From Pseudonocardia sulfidoxydans NBRC 16205 (GTDB lineage Bacteria; Actinomycetota; Actinomycetes; Mycobacteriales; Pseudonocardiaceae), in the NCBI RefSeq assembly GCF_007989085.1, contig NZ_BJVJ01000042.1, forward strand, positions 1 through 55,300: a DNA stretch of 55,300 nucleotides. The letters run 5' to 3'. The notes under the pieces were generated by a model. The model was not told where the DNA came from and ran no database searches. It worked only from the letters and a program-made list of their open reading frames with translations. Shown in pieces: positions 7,287 to 14,884 of the stretch (its first letter is position 1; every line of letters starts with the position of its first letter). Made by a program: the position numbers and the translations under genes.

Positions 7287-8257
7287 CCAGCGACGTGATC
7301 CTGCGCGACGTGACCCTGCGCGACGGTCTGCAGCTCACCGGCAAGACGCTGCCGACCGAACGCAAGGTCGAGATCGTGCGCGAGCTGCTCGCCCTCGGCG
7401 TGCCCAGCCTGGAGATCGGGTCGCTCGCCCGGCCCGACCTGGTGCCGCCGCTGGCCAACACCCTCGAGGTCGTCGCCGCGCTGACGCCCGAGGAGCTGGA
7501 GCGCTGCTGGATCTGGGTGGCCACGCCGCGCCACGTCGCCCGCGCCGTCGACGCCGGGGCCCTCAACGTGCAGTACTGCCTGTCGGTGTCCGACGCCCAC
7601 AACCGCGCCAACATCGGCCGCGACACCGACGCCAGCCTCGCCGCGATGCCCGAGGCCGTCGAGACGGCTCTCGCCGCGGGCGGGCGCATCCAGCTCTGCC
7701 TCGCGACGGCGTTCACCTGCCCGTTCGACGGCCCCGTCGACCCCGACCGCGTGCTGGCGATCGTCGGGGACCCGCGCACCGACGGCGCCGCCGACGTCGT
7801 CCTGTGCGACACCCTCGGCCAGGCCGCGCCCGCCGAGGTGTCGTCGCTGGTCGGCCGCGTCGCCCGGGAGGCCCCCGGCCGGCGGATCGTGTTCCACGGC
7901 CACGACACGTGGGGGCAGGGCGTCGCCAACACCCTCGCCGCGGTCGCGGCCGGGGCCCAGGTCGTCGACGGCGCACTCGGCGGCCTCGGTGGCTGTCCCT
8001 TCGCCCCGGGGGCGAGCGGCAACACCTCGACCGAGGACCTGCTGTTCGCGCTACGCCCGTCGTGGCTCGACCCCGCCGGGCTGGTGGCACTGGCGGCGCT
8101 GTCGACCGACCTGCTCGCCGAGCTCGACGAGCCCAACCGCTCCCGGACGGTGCAGGGCATCCGCTCGAAGGCCGACGCGTTCCCGTGGACGGCGGCCCAC
8201 CGTGCCGCCGGCGGCGACCCGAGGGCCGTCGCACTGGCGGGCGCGGGAGCCTGCTGA
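7283..8257 (+). CDS. Hydroxymethylglutaryl-CoA lyase-like enzyme
   Basis: HMGL-like TIM-barrel protein of 324 residues (DRE-TIM metallolyase family). It has the RDGLQ catalytic motif near the N-terminus, the metal-binding HGHDTWGQG segment, and GGCPFAPGASGNTSTEDLL containing the active-site Cys loop of HMG-CoA and related hydroxyacyl-CoA lyases. These enzymes split a 3-hydroxyacyl-CoA into acetyl-CoA and an oxo-acid. ATGA coupling to the class III CoA-transferase makes a two-step activation/cleavage pathway very likely. Substrate could be HMG-CoA, citramalyl-CoA or an analogue. No leucine-degradation genes are nearby. Confidence 0.9.
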   Translation: MTSDVILRDVTLRDGLQLTGKTLPTERKVEIVRELLALGVPSLEIGSLARPDLVPPLANTLEVVAALTPEELERCWIWVATPRHVARAVDAGALNVQYCLSVSDAHNRANIGRDTDASLAAMPEAVETALAAGGRIQLCLATAFTCPFDGPVDPDRVLAIVGDPRTDGAADVVLCDTLGQAAPAEVSSLVGRVAREAPGRRIVFHGHDTWGQGVANTLAAVAAGAQVVDGALGGLGGCPFAPGASGNTSTEDLLFALRPSWLDPAGLVALAALSTDLLAELDEPNRSRTVQGIRSKADAFPWTAAHRAAGGDPRAVALAGAGAC

Positions 8258-8332
8258 CGACCGCCCCTGACCGAGCAGGTCCGGCGGCCGGGCGGCCGGT
8301 TCCTCCCTGCGCCGCCACGGCCCCGCAGGGTC

Positions 8333-8373
8333 GTGAGCGGCAATAGTCGCTACAGCGGACTATTGCCGCTCAC
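8333..8373. repeat. 40-bp palindrome family, copy A
   Basis: Left arm GTGAGCGGCAATAGTCGC and right arm GCGGACTATTGCCGCTCAC are reverse complements apart from one extra G in the right arm, making this copy 41 bp. It lies 75 bases after the lyase stop and 100 bases before the AI-2E transporter gene. Other copies are at 13347, 18768, 26894, 46648 and 48513. Confidence 0.95.
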
Positions 8374-8473
8374 AGGTGCGTGACGCGTGACATCGGGGGC
8401 GGTCGGTGCCACGCTGCCGGTGATCATCCGGGGCAGGCGCCGCCGGCCCGGTACGGCCCACCGAGGGGACACG

Positions 8474-9715
8474 ATGGCGGACACCGGATCACCCGACGCC
8501 CCTCCTCGGGTCGCCGCACTGACTGTTCTGCCCCGGGGGCTCGTCGTCGTCCTGGGGACGACCGGCCTGCTCGTCTCGGTGCTGGCGCTCAAGGAGCTGT
8601 CGGGCGTCGTCGCGCCGGTGCTCCTCGCCCTGGTGCTCGTGATCGGGGTGCACCCCATCACCGGTGCGCTCCGCAGACGTGGTGTGCCGCAATGGCTCGC
8701 GGTCCTGATCACGATGATCGTGGCATTCGCGATCATCGTCGGCCTGGCGTTGTCGTTGGCCCTCGCGGTGGCCCAGCTCGCCACCGTCCTGCCGACCTAC
8801 CAGGGCCAGTTCGCCGCCTTGCTGACCGACACACGCCGCTGGCTCGGCACGCTCGGCGTCGGCCAGGAGCAGCTCCAGTCGGTGTTGTCGCAGTTCGACT
8901 TCGGCCGGCTCGCCGGGCTGGTCACGGAGCTGCTGACGGGTCTCGTCGGCGTCCTCACCGACCTGGTGTTCATCGTGTTCGTCGTCGTGTTCATGGGGAT
9001 CGACGCGGCGACGTTCTCCCGGCGCATGGAGGAGGCCGGGGAGTCGCGGTCGGACATGGCGCTGGCCATCGGCGGGTTCGTGCGCGGGACCCGCTCCTAC
9101 CTCGTGGTGTCGACGGTGTTCGGCGTGATCATCGCCGTCCTCGACGGGATCCTGCTCGTGATCCTGGACGTCCCGCTGCCCGTGCTGTGGGCGCTGCTCG
9201 CGTTCGTCACCAACTACATCCCGAACATCGGCTTCATCATCGGGCTCGTCCCGCCGGCGCTGCTCGGGCTGCTGACCGGCGGACCCAAGCTGATGATCTT
9301 CGTGATCATCGGCTACTGCGTCCTCAACTTCATCTTCGCCTCGGTGATCCAGCCGAAGTACATCAGCAACTCGGTGAACCTGTCGCTGACGTTGACGTTC
9401 CTGTCCGTGGTGTTCTGGTCGTTCGTCATCGGACCCATCGGCGCGGTCCTCGCGGTCCCGTTGACGTTGCTGGCCAAGGCGTTGCTGGTCGACGCGGACC
9501 CGGGGACGCGGTGGATGTCGGGGCTGCTCGCCGGCGGCAGCGCCCCGAGGACGCCGACGCCCGCTGCCGTCGGCACCGCGCCCGACGCCGCGCCGGCCAC
9601 TGCGCTCGACACAGCGCCGCCGGCCACCGCGCTCGACACAGCGCCGCCGGCCACCGCGCTCGACACAGCGCCGCCGACCGCCGAGGGACCCCGGGATGAC
9701 GTCGCACCCGGTTGA
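8474..9715 (+). CDS. AI-2E family transporter (TqsA/PerM-like)
   Basis: Membrane protein of 413 residues with about eight hydrophobic segments in the AI-2E/UPF0118 pattern. There is an N-terminal pair of helices, a soluble middle region (LLTDTRRWLGTLGVGQEQLQ), then the conserved FVTNYIPNIGFIIGLVPPALL and QPKYISNSVNLSLTLTFLS segments. The family exports autoinducer-2 or small solutes; some members are Na+/H+ antiporters, so the substrate is open. ATG at 8474 follows GAGGGG by 5 bases. The C-terminal tail carries three copies of a nine-residue PATALDTAP repeat. The 3' end overlaps the next membrane protein gene by 20 bases. Confidence 0.88.
   Translation: MADTGSPDAPPRVAALTVLPRGLVVVLGTTGLLVSVLALKELSGVVAPVLLALVLVIGVHPITGALRRRGVPQWLAVLITMIVAFAIIVGLALSLALAVAQLATVLPTYQGQFAALLTDTRRWLGTLGVGQEQLQSVLSQFDFGRLAGLVTELLTGLVGVLTDLVFIVFVVVFMGIDAATFSRRMEEAGESRSDMALAIGGFVRGTRSYLVVSTVFGVIIAVLDGILLVILDVPLPVLWALLAFVTNYIPNIGFIIGLVPPALLGLLTGGPKLMIFVIIGYCVLNFIFASVIQPKYISNSVNLSLTLTFLSVVFWSFVIGPIGAVLAVPLTLLAKALLVDADPGTRWMSGLLAGGSAPRTPTPAAVGTAPDAAPATALDTAPPATALDTAPPATALDTAPPTAEGPRDDVAPG
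9593..9673 (+). repeat. Three tandem 27-bp repeats in the AI-2E transporter tail
   Basis: Three consecutive 27-base units (9593-9619, 9620-9646, 9647-9673), differing at one base, encode PATALDTAP three times in the cytoplasmic tail. The unit length is a multiple of three, so copy-number changes would keep the frame. Confidence 0.95.
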
Positions 9716-10517
9716 CCGGATCGTCGAGCGGATCAGCGCGCTCGTGGGCGACCGGCTGGTGGCGCGGGTGTGGCGCCGCATGATCGCCGTCGACGGCTAC
9801 GACCGGGCGCTCGCGCTCGCGTCGCAGGCGTTCGTGGCGCTCGTCCCTGCGGTGCTGGTGCTGTCCGAGGGGCTCGGCGGGTCGGGCGGACTGACGGAGC
9901 TGGCGAACAGCCTGGGCTTCTCCCGCTCGGCCGCCGGCACCGTCGGCGACCTCGTCGACCGCAACTCCGTCGACCACTCCCTGACGGTGCTGGGCTGCGC
10001 GCTGCTCGTGATCTCGGTGCTCGGGTTCGTGCGCTCCTTGCAACGGGCCTACACCGCCGCGTGGGACCTGCCCCCGACCGGCATCCGCGGCTACGGGCGC
10101 AGCCTGACCGCGTCGGCCGCGCTCGTGTTCGAGCTCGCGGTACTGGTGCTGCTCGCGCCACTGCTGGGCTGGCTGGTCGGTAGCCCCCTCGTGTCGCTGG
10201 TGGTCTACGCCACGACCGCGCTGATCCTGTGGTGGCCCATCCAGTTCCTGCTGCTGCGGGGCCGGGTGGCCTGGCGGGCCCTGCTGCCGGGCGCGATCGT
10301 CACCGGGATCGGCCAGGCGCTGCTGGTGACGGCGTCCGGGTTCATCGTGCCGGTCGCCGCGTCCCGGGCGGCCGAGCGGCTCGGGCTGCTCGGCGTCGCC
10401 ACCGTGCTGCTGTCCTGGCTGGTCGTCCTCGGGGTGCTGCTCGTCGCGTCGGCGGTGCTGGGCGCGGAGCTGGCGCACACGTCCCGCACCGCCGACGAAC
10501 CCGAGGACCAGCCATGA
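9696..10517 (+). CDS. YihY/BrkB family inner membrane protein
   Basis: Protein of 273 residues with about six transmembrane helices, matching the YihY/virulence factor BrkB family. Features are the N-terminal GYDRALALASQAFVALVPAVL, the FVRSLQRAYTAAWDL segment and a C-terminal LLSWLVVLGVLLVASAVLGAE helix. It is annotated historically as ribonuclease BN, which is not supported for this family; the true role (transport or envelope) is unknown. It starts inside the end of the AI-2E gene, 20 bases before that stop, so it is translationally coupled. It converges on the dehydrogenase gene across 9 bases. Confidence 0.85.
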   Translation: MTSHPVDRIVERISALVGDRLVARVWRRMIAVDGYDRALALASQAFVALVPAVLVLSEGLGGSGGLTELANSLGFSRSAAGTVGDLVDRNSVDHSLTVLGCALLVISVLGFVRSLQRAYTAAWDLPPTGIRGYGRSLTASAALVFELAVLVLLAPLLGWLVGSPLVSLVVYATTALILWWPIQFLLLRGRVAWRALLPGAIVTGIGQALLVTASGFIVPVAASRAAERLGLLGVATVLLSWLVVLGVLLVASAVLGAELAHTSRTADEPEDQP

Positions 10518-10526
10518 CGTGGCGGA

Positions 10527-11597
10527 TCAGGCGAGCTCTGCGGCCACCGCTGCGCCCAGCGCCGAGGTCGTCCCGGTGCCGCCCATGTCGGGGGTGAGGA
10601 TGGCGCCGCCGCGGCCCAGGACCGTCTCGATCGCGCGCATCACCGCGGCCGCGGCCTCGGTCTCACCGAGGTGCTCGAGCATCATCGACACGCACCAGAT
10701 CTGACCGACGGGGTTGGCGATGCCCTTGCCCGCGATGTCGGGCGCCGAGCCGTGCACGGGCTCGAACAGGCTCGGGTAGGTGCGCTCCGGGTTGATGTTG
10801 CCGCTGGGCGCGATGCCGATCGTGCCGGTACAGGCCGGGCCGAGGTCGGACAGGATGTCGCCGAACAGGTTGCTGGCCACGACGACGTCGAAACGGTCGG
10901 GGTTCATCACGAACTGCGCCGTCAGGATGTCGATGTGGTACTTGTCCACGCGCACGTCCGGGTAGCGGGCAGCGGCCTCGACGACGCGCTCGTCCCAGTA
11001 CGGCATGGTGATCGAGATGCCGTTGCTCTTCGTCGCCGACGTGAGGTGCCGGGCCGGGCGGGCCTGCGCCAGATCGAAGGCGTACTTCAGGATCCGGTCG
11101 ACGCCGACGCGCGTCATGACGGTCTCCTGCAGCACCGTCTCGCGGTCGGTGCCCTCGAACATCTTGCCGCCGACGCTGGAGTACTCGCCCTCGGTGTTCT
11201 CGCGGACGACGAGGAAGTCGACGTCGCCGGGCTCGCGGTCGGCCAGCGGGCTGCGCACGCCGTCGAGCAGCTTGACCGGACGCAGGTTGACGTACTGGTC
11301 GAACCGGCGCCGGAACTGCAACAGGCTGCCCCACAACGAGATGTGGTCCGGCACGACCTCCGGCCAGCCGACGGCGCCGAAGAAGATCGCGTCGAAACCG
11401 CGCAGAGTCTCGAACCAGTCGTCGGGCAGCATCGCGCCGTGCTGGGAGTAGTAGTCGGCGGACGCGAAGTCGAAGTCGGCGAGCTCGACGTCGAAGCCGA
11501 ACTTCGCGGCCGCGGCCCGCAGGACCCGCACGCCCTCGGGCACGACCTCCTTGCCGATGCCGTCACCCGGGATCACAGCGATGCGGTGATTCGTCAC
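10527..11597 (-). CDS. dmlA: D-malate / tartrate dehydrogenase (decarboxylating)
   Basis: Beta-decarboxylating dehydrogenase of 356 residues. It matches the DmlA/tartrate dehydrogenase subgroup over its whole length: IPGDGIGKEVVPEGVRVL, the subgroup-specific GAVGWPEVVPDHISLWGSLL, VVRENTEGEYSSVGG with the catalytic Tyr, DKYHIDILTAQFV with the catalytic Lys, and NLFGDILSDLGPACTGTIG with the metal-binding Asp. The reaction is NAD-dependent oxidation and decarboxylation of D-malate (or tartrate-type acids) to pyruvate (or oxaloglycolate). GTG at 11597 has GGAAGGG upstream. It is divergent from a LysR regulator, the same arrangement as dmlA-dmlR in E. coli, with a palindrome between them. Choice between malate and tartrate is uncertain. 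Confidence 0.85.
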   Translation of the reverse strand: MTNHRIAVIPGDGIGKEVVPEGVRVLRAAAAKFGFDVELADFDFASADYYSQHGAMLPDDWFETLRGFDAIFFGAVGWPEVVPDHISLWGSLLQFRRRFDQYVNLRPVKLLDGVRSPLADREPGDVDFLVVRENTEGEYSSVGGKMFEGTDRETVLQETVMTRVGVDRILKYAFDLAQARPARHLTSATKSNGISITMPYWDERVVEAAARYPDVRVDKYHIDILTAQFVMNPDRFDVVVASNLFGDILSDLGPACTGTIGIAPSGNINPERTYPSLFEPVHGSAPDIAGKGIANPVGQIWCVSMMLEHLGETEAAAAVMRAIETVLGRGGAILTPDMGGTGTTSALGAAVAAELA

Positions 11598-11625
11598 GAA
11601 CGTTCCCTTCCTGGATCGCCGACCC

Positions 11626-11648
11626 TGCCGCCTGTAGCGTAGGCGGCA
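11626..11648. promoter_or_regulatory. Candidate LysR operator
   Basis: Arms TGCCGCCT and AGGCGGCA are perfect reverse complements around seven bases in the 119-bp divergent region between dmlA and the LysR gene. Position and symmetry fit a LysR-type binding site controlling dmlA and its own gene. Binding itself is inferred. Confidence 0.5.
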
Positions 11649-11716
11649 CAAAACCCCGGTTCCAGACGCGATTCGCGCCAAGACCTTTGCGTCGCCCGAA
11701 AGAAAGGCCTGCCGAG

Positions 11717-12634
11717 GTGGACCTCTCCGACCTCGACGATCTCGAGTTCTTCGACGGCATCGCCACCGCCGACACCCTCACCGAGGCCGCCCGCCGCTGG
11801 GGAGTGTCCACATCGGCCGTCAGCAAACGCCTCGCGTCACTGGAACGCCGCCTCGGCGCCCAGCTCGTCCGGCGCAGCACCCGCCGGCTCAGCCTCACCG
11901 ACGAGGGCGAGCGCTACGCAGTTGGCGCCAGGCGACTGCTCCCCCTGATCAGCGACCTCGAAGAGGACGTCGGCCGCCGCCGCGGAGCCCTCCGCGGACG
12001 CGTCGCCGTCCACGCCACCATGGGCCTCGGCCGCTCCCACGTCGCACCCGCCCTCGGCGCCTTCGCCGCCGCCAACCCGGGCGTCTCCGTCGAGCTCGAA
12101 CTCTCCCACCTGCCGCTGCACGTCGCGGGCAGCCCGTTCGACTTCGCCGTCCGCGTCGGCCGCCGCGACGACACGTCCCTGCTCTCCCGGACGTTGCTGC
12201 CCAACCGCCGCGTCGTCTGCGCCTCGCCGGGCTACCTCGCCTCGCGGGCCGCCCCGCACGGACTCGGCGACATCGCCGACCACCAGTGCATCGTCATCCG
12301 CGAGATCGACACCGACCACACCGTGTGGCGCTTCGGCGACGACGACGCCGAGACCACCGTCCGCGTCCCCGGGACCATGATCACCAACGACGGCGACGTC
12401 GCCACCCGCTGGTGCGTCGACGGCCACGGGCTGCTCATGCGCTCGCTCTGGCACGTCGGCCCCCTGCTGCGCGACGGCGTCCTCGTCCGCGTCCTGCGCG
12501 AGGTCCCCACCCCGCGCGCCGACGTCGTCGCCATGTATCCCGCCGGCCGGCACCTCTCCCGCCGCGCGTCCGCTGCGCTCGACCACCTCGCCGACGAGCT
12601 CGACCGACGCCTCGGCGCCGCGACCGCCGACTGA
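11717..12634 (+). CDS. LysR family transcriptional regulator (DmlR-like)
   Basis: Regulator of 305 residues. The N-terminal winged HTH is at about residues 5-60 (LEFFDGIATADTLTEAARRW, then STSAVSKRLASLERRLGAQL, RSTRRLSLTDEGERY). It is followed by a LysR substrate-binding domain (FDFAVRVGRRDDTSL, GLLMRSLWHVGPLL). GTG at 11717 is preferred, with GAAAGG about 9 bases upstream; a TTG at 11687 is in frame. Divergent from dmlA, it probably senses a hydroxy-dicarboxylate and activates that gene. Confidence 0.9.
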   Translation: MDLSDLDDLEFFDGIATADTLTEAARRWGVSTSAVSKRLASLERRLGAQLVRRSTRRLSLTDEGERYAVGARRLLPLISDLEEDVGRRRGALRGRVAVHATMGLGRSHVAPALGAFAAANPGVSVELELSHLPLHVAGSPFDFAVRVGRRDDTSLLSRTLLPNRRVVCASPGYLASRAAPHGLGDIADHQCIVIREIDTDHTVWRFGDDDAETTVRVPGTMITNDGDVATRWCVDGHGLLMRSLWHVGPLLRDGVLVRVLREVPTPRADVVAMYPAGRHLSRRASAALDHLADELDRRLGAATAD

Positions 12635-12657
12635 CGAACTGCCGACCGACGAGCTCG

Positions 12658-12716
12658 CCGAGTTCGACAGGAGCCTGGTCCGGGCCATGATCGAACCAGT
12701 CTGGCGTCGAGCTCGG
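12658..12716. repeat. 59-bp imperfect palindrome, family 2 copy 1
   Basis: Outer arms CCGAGTTCGAC (12658-12668) and GTCGAGCTCGG (12706-12716) and inner arms CTGGT/ACCAG form a long interrupted hairpin between the convergent LysR and DUF1707 genes. A closely similar element is at 23176-23234. Likely a bidirectional terminator and also a dispersed repeat. Confidence 0.7.
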
Positions 12717-12722
12717 CGGGTC

Positions 12723-13262
12723 TCAGCGCACCCGGACGTTGCCCATCCATGTGCCGCCGCGCACGATCACGTGCGGCATGCCCCGCCCCGCCGACGGCCC
12801 GATCTTGTCGACGACGTTGCCCACCGTCACGCTCGCCTCGTCGAGATCCACGGTGGCGCCCTTGGGAAGCCGGATCTCCACGTTGCCGACGAGGAGGTCC
12901 GCTTCCACCGTGACGACCGGCGTCGTGAAGCGGGCCGACCGGAAGTCCAGGTTCGCGTTGCCGAAGCGGCTGCGCACCACGATCTTCGGCGGGACCGTCC
13001 ACTCCCCGCCCCGCTTCAGGTCGCCCGCGGTGTTGGACAGCTCCAGCACCTCACGGGCCCGCGCGCCCTCGGCGCCGGGAAGATCGAGCAGGAGCCGGTT
13101 CAGGTCGGCCCGGGTCACCGCGTTCGCGGCGGCGCCGGTCCGCTCGCCGTACTCGTCGACGGTCAGCCGACCCTCCGAGAAGTGGGCCGCCAGCAGCGTC
13201 GTCACGTGCTCGCGCTCCTCGTGGGAGACGCGCAGGTCCTGGGGAGCGATCTCGTCCGTCAT
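12723..13262 (-). CDS. DUF1707 protein with LiaF-like C-terminal domain
   Basis: Protein of 179 residues. The first part (about 5-60) is a DUF1707 (SHOCT-like) domain with DLRVSHEEREHVTTLLAAHF and the ADLNRLLLDLPGAEG segment. The rest is a beta-rich LiaF/cell-wall-active-antibiotic-response-like domain (KIVVRSRFGNANLDFRSARF, LLVGNVEIRLPKG, GGTWMGNVRVR). No signal peptide or membrane helix. ATG at 13262 was chosen by alignment with the paralogue at 14328-14870; an in-frame ATG exists at 13298. The family is abundant in actinomycetes, with a suspected link to envelope stress but no proven role. Confidence 0.85.
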   Translation of the reverse strand: MTDEIAPQDLRVSHEEREHVTTLLAAHFSEGRLTVDEYGERTGAAANAVTRADLNRLLLDLPGAEGARAREVLELSNTAGDLKRGGEWTVPPKIVVRSRFGNANLDFRSARFTTPVVTVEADLLVGNVEIRLPKGATVDLDEASVTVGNVVDKIGPSAGRGMPHVIVRGGTWMGNVRVR

Positions 13263-13346
13263 GCGGAGAACACTACGAACGACGGTCGTCCCGGACATCC
13301 GGGAACGACCCTGAACCGGCCTCGGGGATGCCCTCGGCCAGGACTC

Positions 13347-13386
13347 GTGAGCGGCAATAGTCGCTGTAGCGACTATTGCCGCTCAC
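13347..13386. repeat. 40-bp palindrome family, copy B
   Basis: Arms GTGAGCGGCAATAGTCGC and GCGACTATTGCCGCTCAC around TGTA; perfect apart from the centre. It lies between the divergent DUF1707 gene and the first small membrane protein gene. Confidence 0.95.
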
Positions 13387-13423
13387 AGGCTGTCCGGTCC
13401 GCGAGGCTCGGGCACCGTCGGTC

Positions 13424-13546
13424 GATCGGAGGACACCCGCGGGGTCCCCCGCACCCACCGGCCGACCGAGGGTGCGCAGGCGTGTTCGGGACGAACCTTC
13501 AGGCATCGGGGAAACAGCCCCGGGCCACAGGATCGGAGACCGGACC
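13424..13546 (+). repeat. Duplicated upstream region, copy 1
   Basis: The 123 bases before the first small membrane protein gene closely match 13914-14033 before the second. Shared blocks include GCACCCACCGGC, TCGGGACGAACCT and CATCGGG and reach to the start codons. Upstream sequence conserved this well between diverged paralogues suggests shared promoter or 5' leader control. The GAACCT block could be an ECF-type -35 element. Confidence 0.8.
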
Positions 13547-13849
13547 ATGGACACGCCCTCCACCCCCACCAACCCCTTCGCCCCCATCGACCGCAACGGC
13601 TCCGCCCCCACCCGCACCGCCGGGCAGAACGCCGCCCGCGGTGTCGCGCTCCTCGTCGGCGCCGGACTCGCCGTCGCCCTGGGGACGAGCGCCCACACCG
13701 CCGCCGCCGTGTCGTTCCTGATGCTCGCCGCGCTGCTCCTCGTCGTCGGCGCCGTCGTGCAGGGGCACCGCTCCGGGCGTCGCCCGCTGCGGCTGGAGCA
13801 GTTCCGCCCCTCGGCCCCGATGGCCGGGAACCTTCCACTCGTCCGCTGA
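13547..13849 (+). CDS. Small two-helix membrane protein, paralogue 1
   Basis: A 100-residue protein with a polar Pro-rich N-terminus and two transmembrane helices, at about 27-48 (GVALLVGAGLAVALG) and 50-70 (AAVSFLMLAALLLVVGAVV). A conserved short tail (HRSGRRPLRLEQF) ends in GNLPLVR. It is paralogous to the next gene in order, spacing of helices, and tail pattern (xxTGRRPL). ATG at 13547; GGAG lies 12 bases upstream. Function unknown. Flanked by DUF1707 genes on both outer sides. Confidence 0.7.
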   Translation: MDTPSTPTNPFAPIDRNGSAPTRTAGQNAARGVALLVGAGLAVALGTSAHTAAAVSFLMLAALLLVVGAVVQGHRSGRRPLRLEQFRPSAPMAGNLPLVR

Positions 13850-13913
13850 CACTCGCACCGCCTCTCCGGGCCCGGCCACGTGCCGGGCCCGAGGCATGTC
13901 AGGGCTGTCCTCC

Positions 13914-14033
13914 GATCGACGGACACCGGCGTCGTCCCCTGCACCCACCGGCGGGCCGACGGTGCCGAGGCGGGATCGGGACGAACCTGGAGCCATCGGG
14001 AAGGACCCCCGGACCCAGCGAGGAGATCGCGTC
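13914..14033 (+). repeat. Duplicated upstream region, copy 2
   Basis: Second copy of the conserved leader described at 13424-13546, ending directly at the start of the second small membrane protein gene. AGGAGA sits 8 bases before the ATG in this copy. Confidence 0.8.
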
Positions 14034-14327
14034 ATGAACGCCACCGTCACGCCCCCCGTCACCACCGGAACCCAGGGCGAGCCGCCGGAGCCGGCTCGTC
14101 GCCACCCCGGCGTCCGGCTGGCGGCGGTGCTGATCGGCGCGGGCATCGCGATCGTCTGTGCCGCAACGGTTCACATGGCGGTGGTGGTCGGTCTGCTGAT
14201 GCTGGCAGCGGTGCTGTTCCTGCTCGACAGCCGGATGCACGACCACCGGACGGGCCGCCGCCCGCTGGACGACGCCGGGTTCGCGCCGGCACCGTCGTTC
14301 ACCGGCACGTTCCCCGCCGACCGCTGA
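14034..14327 (+). CDS. Small two-helix membrane protein, paralogue 2
   Basis: A 97-residue paralogue of 13547-13849. It has a polar N-terminus, two helices (VRLAAVLIGAGIAIVCAATV and VVVGLLMLAAVLFLLD), and a cytoplasmic-like tail HDHRTGRRPLDDAGF ending TGTFPADR. AGGAG precedes ATG 14034. Its stop codon directly abuts the stop of the convergent DUF1707 gene. Function unknown; the duplication with its own copy of the leader suggests the two are expressed together or under related conditions. Confidence 0.7.
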   Translation: MNATVTPPVTTGTQGEPPEPARRHPGVRLAAVLIGAGIAIVCAATVHMAVVVGLLMLAAVLFLLDSRMHDHRTGRRPLDDAGFAPAPSFTGTFPADR

Positions 14328-14870
14328 TCAGCTCCGGATCTTCACGTCCCCGACGTAGAGCTTCCCGAGGACGACGACATGAGGATCACCCCGGTGCGGC
14401 ACCGGAGTGATCTTGTTCGTCACGTTCCCGACGTGGACGCGGACCTCGTCGACGTCGACGCTGCCGCCCGGAGGGAGCCGCAGGTCGACGTCGCCGACCC
14501 ACATGTCCACGTCGAGGGTGACGACCGGCGTCATGAAGCGGGCCTCGCGCAGGTCGAGCTTGACGTCGCCGAAGTGGGAACGCACCACGATCTTCGCCGG
14601 GACGAGCCAGTCGCCGTTGCGTGCCAGGTCGCCGTGGTTGCTGGTCCACTCGAGGATCTCGCGCGACCGGACCGCCTCGGCACCGGGCAGGTCGAGCAGG
14701 AGCCGGTTGAGATCGGCCCGCGTGACGGCGACGGCCGCGGCGCCGCTGCGGGTCTCGTACTCGTCGGGGCTCAGCCGGCCGGCCTCGAAGTGCGCCGCCA
14801 GCAGGCGCGCGACGTGTTCGCGTTCGGCGTGCGACACCCGCAGGTCCCGCGCAGCAACCTCGTCCCCCAC
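14328..14870 (-). CDS. DUF1707 protein with LiaF-like C-terminal domain, second copy
   Basis: A 180-residue paralogue of 12723-13262. It has the DUF1707 domain (RDLRVSHAEREHVARLLAAH, ADLNRLLLDLPGAEA) followed by the beta-rich domain (KIVVRSHFGDVKLDLREARF, MWVGDVDLRLPPGG, LGKLYVGDVKIRS). The GTG at 14870 is chosen because it aligns with the paralogue start. It begins 14 bases after the stop of the upstream M23-like lipoprotein gene on the same strand, so the two may be co-transcribed. Confidence 0.85.
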   Translation of the reverse strand: MGDEVAARDLRVSHAEREHVARLLAAHFEAGRLSPDEYETRSGAAAVAVTRADLNRLLLDLPGAEAVRSREILEWTSNHGDLARNGDWLVPAKIVVRSHFGDVKLDLREARFMTPVVTLDVDMWVGDVDLRLPPGGSVDVDEVRVHVGNVTNKITPVPHRGDPHVVVLGKLYVGDVKIRS

Positions 14871-14884
14871 CTGCCCACCGTAGC

